Positions 1 to 8,944 of a stretch of 64,000 bases of DNA are shown here, piece after piece. The stretch lies in the NCBI RefSeq assembly GCF_011761185.1, contig NZ_JAAOYM010000003.1:62001-126000 (forward strand), read 5' to 3'. Under the pieces are notes generated by a model, which did no database searches, was not told where the DNA came from, and saw only the letters and a list, made by a program, of their open reading frames with translations. Source of the DNA: Saccharomonospora amisosensis (GTDB lineage Bacteria; Actinomycetota; Actinomycetes; Mycobacteriales; Pseudonocardiaceae). The first letter of the stretch is position 1. The number at the start of each line of letters is the position of its first letter. Position numbers and translations under genes: made by a program.

Positions 1-1104
1 CTCGGACGGCTTGACCGCGCGCTGGCCGGTCGGGCCACGTGCATCGTCATCGCCGTGCTCGTCTTCCTCGCCACCGGAGTCGCCTGGGGCGCCAAGACCT
101 GGTTCAACTCCAAGTTCAACGAGATCGCGGCGCTCGACGAGAACTCGGCCGACATCCGCAACGCCTCCGCCCAACTCGGCGACGAGAACTTTCTCATCGT
201 CGGCTCCGACACCCGTGAGGGCGCGGCAGCCGAGGAGAACGTCGGAGACGCCGACGGCATCCCGGGCGCACGCTCCGACACGGTGATGCTCGCGCACGTC
301 CCCAAGGACCGCAGGCGCGCCGTGGTCGTCTCGTTCCCGAGGGACCTCGAGGTGAGCCGCCCCGCGTGCGAGCGATGGGATTCAGCCACGGGGGAGTACG
401 GCGAGGTCATCGAGGCAGCCGAGCGGGTGAAGCTCAACTCGGCATTCACCGTCGGTGGCCCCCGCTGTGTCACCAAGCTCATCCAGCAACTGTCCGGAAT
501 GAAGATCAACCACTTCGTCGGCATCGACTTCCACGGCTTCAAGGGCATGGTCGACGCGGTCGGCGGCGTAACCGTGCACCTCGACGAGCCGATGCGCGAC
601 CAGGAACTCGGCCTCATCGTCGCCGAGACCGGTGACGTGGTGCTGCGCGGCGATCAGGCCCTGAACTTCGTTCGGGCACGCAAGGTCTACGGCGACCCGA
701 CATTCTCCGACTACGGCCGGATGCAGCGGCAGCAGCAGTTCATGTCGTCGCTGCTGAAGGCGACGCTGTCACGGAACGTGCTGCTCGACATGGGCAGGCT
801 GAACGACTTCGTCAACGCGTTCGCCTCCTCGACGTTCGGCGAGAACATCGGTGTGGACGAACTGCTCACCCTCGCTCAGTCGATGCGGGGGCTCGACGCG
901 GGCAGCGTCCAGTTCCTCACCGTGCCTACCGTCGGCGAGGCCAACGAACGCGGCAACGAGGTATTGCTGGAGCGGGAAACTCGTGACCTCTTCCAAGCGC
1001 TGATCGAGAACACGCCGATGCCCGGCGAGGAGCCGAAGCGCGGCAAGTCCGGTCCCGAACAGACGACGCCTTCCTCCGGCACCTCGCAGGCCGCACCCAT
1101 GTAG
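1..1104 (+). CDS. LytR-CpsA-Psr (LCP) family cell-wall ligase, 5' truncated by window edge
   Basis: LCP enzymes transfer undecaprenyl-linked glycopolymers onto peptidoglycan (arabinogalactan-type attachment in actinomycetes) outside the membrane. The frame is open to base 1, and the membrane segment (about bases 37-90, CIVIAVLVFLATGVAWGA) starts before the first possible internal GTG at 55, so the cytoplasmic N-terminus lies outside the window. The LCP core follows, with GSDTREG, ARSDTVMLAHVPKDRR and SFPRDLEV, which carry the conserved Asp and Arg residues that bind the pyrophosphate lipid. The C-terminal tail is Pro/Ser/Thr-rich. It lies next to phoU, as Rv0822c lies next to phoY2 in M. tuberculosis. 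The family call is firm; the polymer transferred is unknown. Confidence 0.88.
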   Translation, partial: LGRLDRALAGRATCIVIAVLVFLATGVAWGAKTWFNSKFNEIAALDENSADIRNASAQLGDENFLIVGSDTREGAAAEENVGDADGIPGARSDTVMLAHVPKDRRRAVVVSFPRDLEVSRPACERWDSATGEYGEVIEAAERVKLNSAFTVGGPRCVTKLIQQLSGMKINHFVGIDFHGFKGMVDAVGGVTVHLDEPMRDQELGLIVAETGDVVLRGDQALNFVRARKVYGDPTFSDYGRMQRQQQFMSSLLKATLSRNVLLDMGRLNDFVNAFASSTFGENIGVDELLTLAQSMRGLDAGSVQFLTVPTVGEANERGNEVLLERETRDLFQALIENTPMPGEEPKRGKSGPEQTTPSSGTSQAAPM

Positions 1105-1120
1105 CCCACATATAAGCCCG

Positions 1121-1142
1121 GGTTCACCTTGGGTTCACTTCG
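1121..1142 (+). promoter_or_regulatory. PHO box (PhoP operator) upstream of phoU
   Basis: Two 11-nt direct repeats stand end to end: GGTTCACCTTG (1121-1131) and GGTTCACTTCG (1132-1142), both with the GTTCAC core. This matches the 11-nt direct-repeat unit architecture described for PhoP binding sites in Streptomyces. The site lies 41 bp before the phoU ATG, where it would control phosphate-starvation expression. The repeats are seen directly; PhoP as the binder is inferred, since no phoP gene lies in the window. Confidence 0.75.
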
Positions 1143-1183
1143 CGATGCTCCCACGGTGCCGCACCGGACGTAGAGTGGCCGGC

Positions 1184-1846
1184 ATGCGCGAGGCTTACCA
1201 CGTTGAACTCGAGAATCTGGCCGAACGGCTCGCGGGCATGTCCGGCCAGGTCGCCGACGCCATGGAGCGAGCGACCAAGGCCATGCTCGAGTCCGATCTC
1301 GAATTGGCGGAGCGGGTCATCAGTAGCGACTCCCTGGTGGACGACGCACGCGCGGACTGCGAGGAGCAGGCATACGCGTTGCTGGCACTACAGGCCCCCG
1401 TCGCGACAGACCTGCGGGTCGTGCTCGCCGCCATCCACGCCGCGGAAAGCCTTGAGCGGATGGGTGACCTGGCACTTCACGTTGCCAAGGCCGCCCGCAG
1501 GCGTCACCCTGACCCGGTGCTGCCGGAGAACGTGCGGCCGTACTTCGCCGAGATGGGCAAGGCCGCGGTTCGCCTCGCCCGGCGCGCCGAGCAGGTCATC
1601 CGCACCAGGGACGTGGAGGCGGCCAGGGCTATCGAGACCGATGACGACCAGGTGGACGACATCCACCGGCACCTGTTCAGCGTGCTGATGGACAAGGACT
1701 GGCCGCACGGGGTCGCCGCGGCCGTGGACGTCACCCTGCTCGGGCGGTTCTACGAGCGCTACGCCGACCACGCCGTTTCGGTCGCCAAGAGGATGGTGTT
1801 CGTTGTCACTGGCCGGATGCCGGGGTACTCCGCCACCGAGGCGTGA
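1184..1846 (+). CDS. phoU: Phosphate transport system regulator PhoU (PhoY2-like)
   Basis: PhoU is a cytoplasmic helical-bundle protein that links the Pst transporter to the PhoR sensor kinase and represses the Pho regulon when phosphate is plentiful. The 220-residue product has the usual length and two tandem PhoU helical repeats (about residues 5-95 and 110-210). The acidic metal-binding motifs ESLERMGDLALHVAK and ERYADHAVSVAKR match the family E/DxxxD pattern. The ATG at 1184 is chosen over an upstream start at 1145 because homologues begin MREAYH and the extra residues look non-coding. A PHO box lies upstream, and pstSCAB follow on the same strand after 254 bp. Confidence 0.93.
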   Translation: MREAYHVELENLAERLAGMSGQVADAMERATKAMLESDLELAERVISSDSLVDDARADCEEQAYALLALQAPVATDLRVVLAAIHAAESLERMGDLALHVAKAARRRHPDPVLPENVRPYFAEMGKAAVRLARRAEQVIRTRDVEAARAIETDDDQVDDIHRHLFSVLMDKDWPHGVAAAVDVTLLGRFYERYADHAVSVAKRMVFVVTGRMPGYSATEA

Positions 1847-1969
1847 GCGAGGTATGAGCGCACATGACCGGCGTGAGCAGCACCAACCGGCCATTTTCCG
1901 GACCACTACGGTAGAGCTGCGCGCTAACACTGCGTCACGACTCCGTAATGTCGCTGTGACGTACTTCCA

Positions 1970-2002
1970 ATGTCAAGTTGCGTTCATGTTTCGTTCACCA
2001 GC
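1970..2002 (+). promoter_or_regulatory. PHO box upstream of pstS
   Basis: Adjacent 11-nt direct repeats CGTTCATGTTT (1981-1991) and CGTTCACCAGC (1992-2002) share the GTTCA core. A weaker third unit (1970-1980, ATGTCAAGTTG) precedes them in the same register. They lie about 100 bp before the pstS GTG, inside the 254-bp phoU-pstS gap. This is the direct-repeat layout of PhoP operators. The unit geometry matches the site before phoU, which supports coordinated control of both transcripts. Confidence 0.72.
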
Positions 2003-2100
2003 ACTGCCCTGCCGTGTCATGTCGCCGCCCTAGCGTCCAGCCGCGTGAGCATCCCCAGTGGTCGGCTGCTGCCGGCCGCGAGACTCGGAAGAGGTTTACT

Positions 2101-3204
2101 GTGAAGCGTTACCCACTGGGCCGCGTTCTCGCCCTCCCAGCGGCGGCCGCGCTCACCTTCGGCCTTGTGGCCTGTGGCTCGGCGAACGAGGAAGGCGGGG
2201 GCAACGAGTCCGGTAACGGTGGCTCGGGCCTTTCGGGCACGATCTCGGGCGCGGGCGCGAGCTCGCAGGACGCCGCACAGCAGGCCTGGCAGGCGGGCTT
2301 CATCGGCAAGAACCCTGATGTGACGGTCAACTACGACCCGATCGGCTCCGGCGGTGGTCGCGAGCAGTTCGCCTCGGGGGGTTCCGACTTCGGTGGCACC
2401 GACGCCTACCTCGACGAGGAGGAACTCGCGGCTGCCAAGAAGCGGTGCGGCGAGGTCGTCGAGATCCCGACCTACGTCTCGCCGATCGCGGTCATCTTCA
2501 ACGTCGAAGGCGTCGACGAGCTGAACCTCAAGCCCGCCACGATCGCCAAGATCTTCAACCAGAAGATCACGAAGTGGAACGACCCGGCAATTGCCGCCGA
2601 CAACCCGGGTACGAAGCTGCCGGACACGGCGATCTCGCCGGTGAACCGCTCGGACGAGTCCGGTACCACCGAGAACTTCGTCGAGTACCTCAAGGCCGCC
2701 GCGCCGCAGGACTGGCCGCACGAAGTCAGCGGCGACTGGCCGGTCAAGGGTGGTGAGGCCGCGCAGGGCACCTCTGGTGTCGTGCAGGCCGTGACCAACG
2801 GCAACGGCACCATCGGCTACGCCGACGCCAGCCAGGCGGGCGACCTCAGCACCGCCAAGGTCGGTGTCGGCGACGAGTTCGTCGGCTACTCCCCGGAGGC
2901 GGCGGCCAAGGTGCTCGAGGTCTCCAAGCGGGTGGAGGGTCGCGGCGAGTACAGCTTCGCCTACGACCTCGCCCGTGACACCACCGAGTCGGGCACCTAC
3001 CCGATCGTGCTGGTGTCCTACGAGATCGCGTGCACCAACTACGACGACGCGAACAAGGCCAAGCTGGTCAAGGGTTACCTCGACTACATGATCAGCGAAG
3101 AGGGCCAGCAGGCCTCCGCCAAGTCCGCGGGGTCGGCGCCGATCTCCGACCAGCTGCGTCAGGAGATCCAGCCCGCGGTGGACGCGATCGGCTCCGGTAG
3201 CTGA
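2101..3204 (+). CDS. pstS: Phosphate ABC transporter substrate-binding lipoprotein PstS
   Basis: PstS binds phosphate outside the membrane and delivers it to PstCA. The GTG at 2101 follows GAAGAGG and gives 367 residues with a basic n-region, a hydrophobic core and the lipobox LVAC, lipidated Cys at position 25. A Gly/Ser/Asn-rich linker leads to the mature fold, beginning SGTISGAGASSQ. Phosphate-binding segments include GSGGGREQF, GGTDAYL and NRSDESGTTENF. An upstream frame extension to 1978 lacks signal character and is rejected. It is the first gene of pstSCAB and has its own PHO box. Confidence 0.95.
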   Translation: MKRYPLGRVLALPAAAALTFGLVACGSANEEGGGNESGNGGSGLSGTISGAGASSQDAAQQAWQAGFIGKNPDVTVNYDPIGSGGGREQFASGGSDFGGTDAYLDEEELAAAKKRCGEVVEIPTYVSPIAVIFNVEGVDELNLKPATIAKIFNQKITKWNDPAIAADNPGTKLPDTAISPVNRSDESGTTENFVEYLKAAAPQDWPHEVSGDWPVKGGEAAQGTSGVVQAVTNGNGTIGYADASQAGDLSTAKVGVGDEFVGYSPEAAAKVLEVSKRVEGRGEYSFAYDLARDTTESGTYPIVLVSYEIACTNYDDANKAKLVKGYLDYMISEEGQQASAKSAGSAPISDQLRQEIQPAVDAIGSGS

Positions 3205-3284
3205 CATCGACATCGGTTCCACACTGTCCGGGTGGCCACCCCGCTGGGTGACCACCCGGACATCCGCGTAAGAAGGGATTGCAC

Positions 3285-4232
3285 GTGTTCCCCAGCACAG
3301 CGGAGAGGTCGCGGGCACGAAAAGTGCCGCAGCGGCCAGGGGACCGCATCTTCGCGGGCGCCTCGACCGCAGCGGGCGTCCTTATCCTCATCGTCCTCGC
3401 AGGGGTCGCCGCGTTTCTGCTCGTGGAGGCCTGGCCCTCGCTGACCGCTCCCGCGCAGGACATCCCGGGCGGCGAGGGAGTCGCGGTCTACGTGTGGCCG
3501 CTGCTGTTCGGCACCCTGCTCTCCGCGATGTTCGCGCTACTGCTGGCCGCGCCACTTGCGGTGGCGATCGCGCTGTTCGTCACCTACTACGCGCCTCGCC
3601 GGATCTCCCAAGCGCTGGGCTACCTCATCGACCTGCTCGCCGCCGTGCCCAGCATCATCTACGGCCTGTGGGGGTTCACCCAGCTCGCGCCGCTGACGGT
3701 CGAACCGACCACCTGGCTTTCGGAAAACCTCGGCTTCATCCCGTTCTTCGCGGGACCACCTTCCGCGACCGGCCGCACCATGCTGGTGGCGATCCTCGTG
3801 CTCGCGGTGATGATCCTGCCGATCATCACCGCCGTGGTCAGGGAGGCGTTCCGGCAGACACCTCGGCTGCACGAGGAAGCCTCGCTCGCCCTCGGTGCGA
3901 CCCGCTGGGAGATGATCAAGATGGCGGCGCTGCCTTTCGGCAGGTCGAGCATCATCGGTGCGTCCATGCTGGGGCTCGGCCGAGCGCTCGGCGAGACCAT
4001 GGCGGTGGCGATCGTGCTGTCGGTGTCGGGCGGCGTCACCTTCAACCTCATCGGCACGGGTAACCCCTCGACCATCGCCGCCAACATCGCTTTGCAGTTC
4101 CCCGAGTCGACAGGCATCGCCGTCAACACCCTGATCGCGTCCGGGCTCGTGCTGTTCGCCCTCACGCTGGTGGTCAACATGGCTGCCCGTGCGGTGATCG
4201 AGCGGCGCAAGGAATTCTCGGGAGCCAACTGA
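3285..4232 (+). CDS. pstC: Phosphate ABC transporter permease PstC
   Basis: This is one of the two membrane subunits forming the phosphate channel. About six hydrophobic segments are visible, starting with TAAGVLILIVLAGVAAFLLV. The binding-protein-dependent transport loop lies in EEASLALGATRWEMIKMAALP, which contacts the ATPase. The GTG at 3285 is chosen because AGAAGGG (3271-3277) sits 7 nt upstream; the TTG at 3279 would be too close. The protein has 315 residues, normal for PstC. Its stop overlaps the pstA start by one base (TGATG), which indicates translational coupling. Confidence 0.95.
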   Translation: MFPSTAERSRARKVPQRPGDRIFAGASTAAGVLILIVLAGVAAFLLVEAWPSLTAPAQDIPGGEGVAVYVWPLLFGTLLSAMFALLLAAPLAVAIALFVTYYAPRRISQALGYLIDLLAAVPSIIYGLWGFTQLAPLTVEPTTWLSENLGFIPFFAGPPSATGRTMLVAILVLAVMILPIITAVVREAFRQTPRLHEEASLALGATRWEMIKMAALPFGRSSIIGASMLGLGRALGETMAVAIVLSVSGGVTFNLIGTGNPSTIAANIALQFPESTGIAVNTLIASGLVLFALTLVVNMAARAVIERRKEFSGAN

Positions 4233-5323
4233 TGCCCACTCCGACAACCTCCCGCGAACCGGGGCAACCCGACCTGTACGCGCCACTGACCGGTGTCCCA
4301 CTGACCCACGGTCAGTTGCCAAGAGGGGCATCCGTCGGCACGCTCGCCGCGACGGTGCTGGCGGCGGGCGCTCTCGTGCTGTTCGGCGACTGGAACGTGG
4401 CGGCGACCGCGGTTCTCGCCGCCGTGACCTACACCGTCGCGATCTACGTGTGGTCGCGTGCCGTCGAGGGTCGGAGGAAGGCCGTCGATCGGCTGGTGAC
4501 AGCCGTTGTGACGTGCGCGTTCCTGCTGGCGCTGCTGCCGCTGATCTCCGTGATCGTCACGGTGGTCTCGAAGGGCATCGCCCGCTTCGACGTGGAGTTC
4601 TTCACCTACTCGATGCGCGGCGTCGTCGGCGAGGGCGGTGGTGTCTACCACGCCATCATGGGGACGCTCATCATCACCGGGCTCGCCACCGTCATCTCGG
4701 TGCCCGTCGGCATGCTCACCGCGATCTACCTGGTGGAGTACGGGCGAGGCCGCCTCGCCAAGGCCATCACGTTCTTCGTCGACGTGATGACCGGTATCCC
4801 CTCGATCGTGGCAGGTCTGTTCGCGTACGCGCTGTTCGCGCTGATCTTCGGCCCCGGGATACGCATGGGCATCATGGGTGCCATCGCGCTGAGCGTGCTG
4901 ATGGTTCCCGTGGTGGTCCGATCCACCGAGGAGATGCTCAAGCTGGTGCCCAACGAGCTGCGGGAGGCGTCCTACGCGCTAGCGGTGCCGAAGTGGCGAA
5001 CGATCCTCAAAGTGGTGCTGCCCACCGCGCTGGCCGGAATCGCCACCGGTGTGACGCTGGCCATCGCCAGGGTCATCGGCGAGACCGCACCGCTGTTGGT
5101 CACGGTGGGCATTACCAGCAGCGACAACTTCGATCCGTTCGACGGCCGCATGGCAACCCTGTCGGTATTCTCGTACTACCAGTACGTGACACCTGGCTAC
5201 CCACCGGAACCGGCACTGGAGCGGGCATGGGCGGCAGCGCTTCTGCTCATCATCATCGTCATGCTGCTCAACCTTGTCGCGCGGCTCATCTCCCGGCTGT
5301 TCGCACCGAAGACCCGCGGGTGA
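4232..5323 (+). CDS. pstA: Phosphate ABC transporter permease PstA
   Basis: This is the second Pst membrane subunit. At 363 residues it is longer than a minimal PstA because of an N-terminal extension with two extra hydrophobic segments (about residues 30-80) before the six-helix permease core. The coupling loop is LREASYALAVPKWRTILKVVLP, followed by IARVIGETAPLLVTVG, a typical PstA signature. The ATG at 4232 overlaps the pstC stop. pstB follows after 25 bp. Confidence 0.95.
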   Translation: MPTPTTSREPGQPDLYAPLTGVPLTHGQLPRGASVGTLAATVLAAGALVLFGDWNVAATAVLAAVTYTVAIYVWSRAVEGRRKAVDRLVTAVVTCAFLLALLPLISVIVTVVSKGIARFDVEFFTYSMRGVVGEGGGVYHAIMGTLIITGLATVISVPVGMLTAIYLVEYGRGRLAKAITFFVDVMTGIPSIVAGLFAYALFALIFGPGIRMGIMGAIALSVLMVPVVVRSTEEMLKLVPNELREASYALAVPKWRTILKVVLPTALAGIATGVTLAIARVIGETAPLLVTVGITSSDNFDPFDGRMATLSVFSYYQYVTPGYPPEPALERAWAAALLLIIIVMLLNLVARLISRLFAPKTRG

Positions 5324-5348
5324 GCGGGACACAGGATAGGAAAGCACT

Positions 5349-6128
5349 GTGGCAAAGCGCATCGAGGTCAAGGATCTCGACATCTACTACGACAAGTTCC
5401 TCGCCGTGCAGGGCGTGTCGATGACGATCCAGCCACGGGCGGTCACCGCGCTGATCGGCCCTTCCGGCTGCGGCAAGTCGACGTTCCTGCGCACGCTCAA
5501 CCGGATGCACGAACTGGTGCCGAACGCCCGCGTCGAGGGCAAGGTCTTCATGGACGACCAGGACCTCTACGCGCCCGGGGTAGACCCGGTGCGGGTCCGC
5601 AGCCAGATCGGCATGGTGTTCCAGCGCCCCAACCCATTCCCGACGATGTCGATATACGACAACGTCGCCGCGGGCATGAAGCTGAACAGCAGGCGCATGA
5701 AGCGATCCGAACTGGACGACCTGGTGGAGCGATCGCTGCGCTCGGCGAACCTGTGGGAGGAGGTCAAGGACCGGCTCGGCAAGCCCGGTTCTGGCCTTTC
5801 CGGCGGGCAGCAGCAGCGTCTTTGCATCGCGAGGGCCATCGCGGTGCAGCCGGAGGTGCTGTTGATGGACGAGCCGTGTTCGGCCCTCGATCCGATCTCG
5901 ACACAGGCCATCGAGGACCTGATGCTCGAGTTGAAGGCGAACTACACCATCGTGATCGTGACGCACAACATGCAGCAGGCAGCGCGGGTCAGCGACACCA
6001 CGGGCTTCTTCAACCTGCGTGGTGTGGGCCAGCCCGGTGAGCTGGTGGAGATCGACGAGACCGCGAAGATCTTCTCAACCCCCAGCCAGAAGGCCACCGA
6101 GGACTACATCTCCGGACGCTTCGGCTGA
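5349..6128 (+). CDS. pstB: Phosphate ABC transporter ATP-binding protein PstB
   Basis: This cytoplasmic ATPase drives phosphate import through PstCA. All ABC motifs are present in the 259 residues: Walker [10 protein letters not shown] (about 38-46), the Q-loop in [10 protein letters not shown], the signature LSGGQQQRL, Walker B VLLMDEP with D-loop SALDP, and the switch His in VTHNMQQA. The start is GTG at 5349. It is the last gene of pstSCAB and ends at a strong hairpin. It is equivalent to phoT (Rv0820), which adjoins mshD in M. tuberculosis. Confidence 0.96.
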   Translation: MAKRIEVKDLDIYYDKFLAVQGVSMTIQPRAVTALIGPSGCGKSTFLRTLNRMHELVPNARVEGKVFMDDQDLYAPGVDPVRVRSQIGMVFQRPNPFPTMSIYDNVAAGMKLNSRRMKRSELDDLVERSLRSANLWEEVKDRLGKPGSGLSGGQQQRLCIARAIAVQPEVLLMDEPCSALDPISTQAIEDLMLELKANYTIVIVTHNMQQAARVSDTTGFFNLRGVGQPGELVEIDETAKIFSTPSQKATEDYISGRFG

Positions 6129-6141
6129 CCTGCTGGACGCG

Positions 6142-6171
6142 GCGGCCCGGCGGGGATCATCGCCGGGCCGC
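6142..6171. terminator. Bidirectional hairpin terminator between pstB and mshD
   Basis: A perfect 11-bp stem, GCGGCCCGGCG (6142-6152) and CGCCGGGCCGC (6161-6171), with an 8-nt loop, lies in the 47-bp gap between convergent pstB and mshD. There is no long T-tract, as is usual for high-GC actinomycete terminators. Its position suggests it serves both transcripts. Confidence 0.8.
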
Positions 6172-6175
6172 ACGC

Positions 6176-7087
6176 TCACGGGGCGTACTGCACGTCCGTC
6201 TCGACGGTCTCGAAGCCAAGGCCACGGTAGACCGCCACCGCGGGCGCGTTGTCGCCCTCGACGTAGAGAATCACCTGGCGCAGCCCCAGTGCCCGCAGGT
6301 GACGCAGACCGGCCAGCGTCAACGCCTTGCCAAGGCCACCGCCCTGCGCGCTCGGGTCCACCCCGACCACGTACACCTCACCGACCGGCTCACCACCGAA
6401 CCGGTCGGGGTTGGCCTCGTGGACCTTCGTCCAGTGAAAGCCCACGATCCGCCCGCTTTCGTTCTCGGCGAGGAAGAACCCGTCCGGATCAAACCAGTCC
6501 TCCTGCTCGGCTCGCCGCAGGTCCTCGACCCCGAAGGCACTCTGCTCGGGGTGCCAGTCGAAGGCACGCGCGTTGACGTCGATGACGCCCTGCTCGTCTT
6601 CGCCGGGCACGAAGGTGCGTAACCTCAGGCCCCGCATCGGTTTCGGCTCCGGCCAGTCGGCGCCGGTCGTCAAGGCTCGCATCACGAGCAGTTCCCGCGC
6701 CCTTTCCAGCCCGAAGCGCTTGGCGAGTGCGGCGGCGGCCGGGTGGTCGCCGTGGGACCACACCCGGGGGCGGGACGCCGTCCGGAGCAGCTCGTCGAGC
6801 AGCGCGGCGCCGTGGCCACGGCCACGGTGAGATGGGTGGACGATCAGTTCGGCCACCTGCCTGCCGAACGCGTCACCAGCGGTGTCCAGATGCGCGTAGC
6901 CGACAAGGTCGTCCTCGGCTGCGTCGAGCTGTCCGAGCAGGTGCCGTCCGCCGTGGAACTCCTCCGGCAACGGCCCCGTCGGCCGCACCTGCGGCCTGCC
7001 GTCGGACTCGCGCGCCGCCAGCAGCAGTCGGCGCACGTCGTCGGTACGCGCGGGGTCGAGCTCGTCGACCCACACCAGCTTCAGCAT
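6176..7087 (-). CDS. mshD: Mycothiol synthase MshD
   Basis: MshD acetylates the cysteinyl amine of Cys-GlcN-Ins with acetyl-CoA, the last step of mycothiol synthesis. The 303 residues contain two tandem GNAT domains. The first (about 1-140) has the acetyl-CoA loop HRGRGHGAALLDEL. The second (about 155-303) has VDPSAQGGGLGKALTLAGL and the terminal GLGFETVETDVQYAP. The gene sits between pstB (convergent) and glnR (27 bp upstream, same strand), as Rv0819 does in M. tuberculosis. Mycothiol production supports an actinobacterial host. Confidence 0.95.
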   Translation of the reverse strand: MLKLVWVDELDPARTDDVRRLLLAARESDGRPQVRPTGPLPEEFHGGRHLLGQLDAAEDDLVGYAHLDTAGDAFGRQVAELIVHPSHRGRGHGAALLDELLRTASRPRVWSHGDHPAAAALAKRFGLERARELLVMRALTTGADWPEPKPMRGLRLRTFVPGEDEQGVIDVNARAFDWHPEQSAFGVEDLRRAEQEDWFDPDGFFLAENESGRIVGFHWTKVHEANPDRFGGEPVGEVYVVGVDPSAQGGGLGKALTLAGLRHLRALGLRQVILYVEGDNAPAVAVYRGLGFETVETDVQYAP

Positions 7088-7114
7088 GCGTCGAGGCTAC
7101 GTCAGCGGGCCCGC

Positions 7115-7867
7115 TCAGTGAGCGGAAAGCTCCTCGGACTCCGGGGGCCGCATCGCCGAGGGCATGCCGGTCTTGGCCGCGCCTGCCGACTTGCTTGGCC
7201 GCTCGAACTTGTAGCCGACGTTGCGTACGGTGCCGATCATCTGCTCGTGCTCGGGGCCGAGCTTGGCACGCAACCGCCGCACGTGAACGTCGACGGTGCG
7301 GGTGCCTCCGAAGAAGTCGTAACCCCACACCTCCTGCAACAGTTGGGCCCGGGTGAAGACCCTGCCCGCATGCTGTGCGAGATACTTGAGCAGCTCGAAC
7401 TCCTTGTAGGTCAGCTCGAGGGTGCGCTTGCGCAACCGCGCGGTGTAGGTCGCCTCGTCGATCACCAGGTCGCCGACCCGCAGCTCGGCATCAACGTGCG
7501 AAGTGGCGCCGTCCTTGGTCGTCGCCAGCCGCAGCCGGGCGTCCACCTCGGCAGGACCGGCCGTTGGCAACAGAATGTCGTCGGTGCGCCACTCCGAGCT
7601 CACGGCCACGAGCCCGCCCTCGCCGACCACCGCGATCACGGGCGTCGTCGCGTCGTCGTCGCCCGCGCCCTTCAGCAGCCTGCACAGGCTCTTGGCCGAG
7701 GCCAGGTCGCTTCGGGCGTCGAGCAGGATGACATCGCGGTGACCCGCGTCCAGGAGGGCTGTGACCTCCGGCGCGCGCACGCGTACGGTATGCGGCAGCA
7801 GATCAAGAGCGGGCAGCACCGAGGTGGCATCGGATTCTCCAGTGAGTACCAGCAAATCCAGGCTCAT
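7115..7867 (-). CDS. glnR: GlnR-type OmpR-family transcriptional regulator
   Basis: GlnR is the global nitrogen regulator of actinomycetes, an orphan response regulator that works without a cognate kinase. The N-terminal receiver-like domain (about 1-115) keeps [20 protein letters not shown]. The C-terminal winged helix (about 140-230) has the OmpR-type [20 protein letters not shown] and [15 protein letters not shown]. The ATG at 7867 ([11 protein letters not shown]) is preferred to 7900 because homologues begin there and GAGGTGG precedes it. The product has 250 residues. It is syntenic with Rv0818 and divergent from the LmeA-like gene. Target genes cannot be read from this window. Confidence 0.88.
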   Translation of the reverse strand: MSLDLLVLTGESDATSVLPALDLLPHTVRVRAPEVTALLDAGHRDVILLDARSDLASAKSLCRLLKGAGDDDATTPVIAVVGEGGLVAVSSEWRTDDILLPTAGPAEVDARLRLATTKDGATSHVDAELRVGDLVIDEATYTARLRKRTLELTYKEFELLKYLAQHAGRVFTRAQLLQEVWGYDFFGGTRTVDVHVRRLRAKLGPEHEQMIGTVRNVGYKFERPSKSAGAAKTGMPSAMRPPESEELSAH

Positions 7868-8023
7868 CGCCACCACCTCAAGTATTCGGTTCGCCCTCAC
7901 GGAGAATCAGGGCCGCTACCCAATCGACGATAACCGCTGGGTACCGGACGGCCCTAGTCCTGAAACCCGCATCACACCAGGTCGCAACACCGGAAACATG
8001 CAGTTAACAGAACGGACGCAATC

Positions 8024-8929
8024 GTGGGCACAACCGTGACACCGCAGCAGGGGCGCAAGCGCGGACGCCGCGGGAAAAGGATTGTCATCGTCCTCGTGGT
8101 GCTGCTCGGGCTGCTCGTCGGCGCGGATTTCGCCGCGGCGGCGTTCGCCGAACACACGGTTTCGCAGCAGGCTCGAGAGCAGCTCGGGCTTTCGCAGGAC
8201 CCCGCGGTGACCGTCCACGGCTTCCCGTTCACCACCCAGGCGCTGTCTGGTGAGTACGACCACATCAGCGTCTCCGCGGACGGCGTGCCGGTGCAGGACG
8301 TGCTCAGGGACGTCTCGCTCAGCGCGGAGCTGCGAGACGTCAAGGCACCGCTTTCCGACCTCGCGGGCGGCAACGTGCAGGCCATCACCATCGCAGACCT
8401 GGAGGCCCAGGTCACCCTGAAGGCCAGCGACATCGCCCGCGTCCCTCCGTTGACGAACATCGAGGATCTGCGCATCGATCCGTCCACCGAGTCCTACGTG
8501 CGCAACGGGGAGGGAACCGACCCCGATGCGGGCAACGCCACCGAGGACGGCGACGGCGGCAGTGGAGCCGAAGGTGAGGACGGCCAGCAGCAGGACGACT
8601 CGACGGCAGGCGTGCGGCTGGCCGGGAAGGTGCAGATCGCGGGCGAACGGATGGAGATCTTCGCTTTCGCCATTATCGAGCTCGACGGCACCACCATCCG
8701 CATCACACCACACCGGCTGCAGTTCGGGAATGATCAGGAGACGACCGTGGTTCCCAAGGACGTGCAGCGCGCCCTGCTCCCGAACTTCGAGGCAGACATC
8801 AACACCGGCCAGCTTCCGTTCACGGTGACCCCGACGGCGGTGCACGTCGACTCGGGCTCGATCACGGTGAAGGGCGAGGCCAAGAACGTGCGGTTCTCCT
8901 CCACGGGGACACCGGCGACCGGGCGGTAG
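8024..8929 (+). CDS. LmeA-like phospholipid-binding protein (DUF2993)
   Basis: DUF2993 proteins are periplasmic lipid-binding proteins. The M. smegmatis member LmeA supports lipomannan maturation, and its gene (Rv0817c type) lies at this same place between glnR and a thioredoxin gene. The product has 301 residues: a basic N-terminus, one membrane anchor (about 19-42, VIVLVVLLGLLVGADFAAAA), then a beta-rich domain with repeated VQDVLRDVSLSAELRDVKAPL-like elements. An acidic Gly/Glu/Asp insert at about 165-190 is not part of the core fold. The GTG at 8024 is the likely start. The family call is good; the lipomannan role is transferred by synteny only. Confidence 0.75.
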   Translation: MGTTVTPQQGRKRGRRGKRIVIVLVVLLGLLVGADFAAAAFAEHTVSQQAREQLGLSQDPAVTVHGFPFTTQALSGEYDHISVSADGVPVQDVLRDVSLSAELRDVKAPLSDLAGGNVQAITIADLEAQVTLKASDIARVPPLTNIEDLRIDPSTESYVRNGEGTDPDAGNATEDGDGGSGAEGEDGQQQDDSTAGVRLAGKVQIAGERMEIFAFAIIELDGTTIRITPHRLQFGNDQETTVVPKDVQRALLPNFEADINTGQLPFTVTPTAVHVDSGSITVKGEAKNVRFSSTGTPATGR

Positions 8930-8944
8930 TAAGGAGCGGATGCG

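Noticed and set aside
2017-3318. 433-codon open frame antisense to pstS
   Set aside because: It mirrors the codon structure of pstS, a normal effect of very high GC at third positions; its translation is low-complexity Arg/Gly/Val with no domain.
6743-7933. 396-codon plus-strand frame over mshD and glnR
   Set aside because: It runs antisense through two well-identified genes and has no recognisable motif.
7868-8023. Possible GlnR-binding half-sites (GGAAAC, GTTAAC) between glnR and the LmeA-like gene
   Set aside because: Only loose half-site matches without the paired spacing expected for GlnR boxes.
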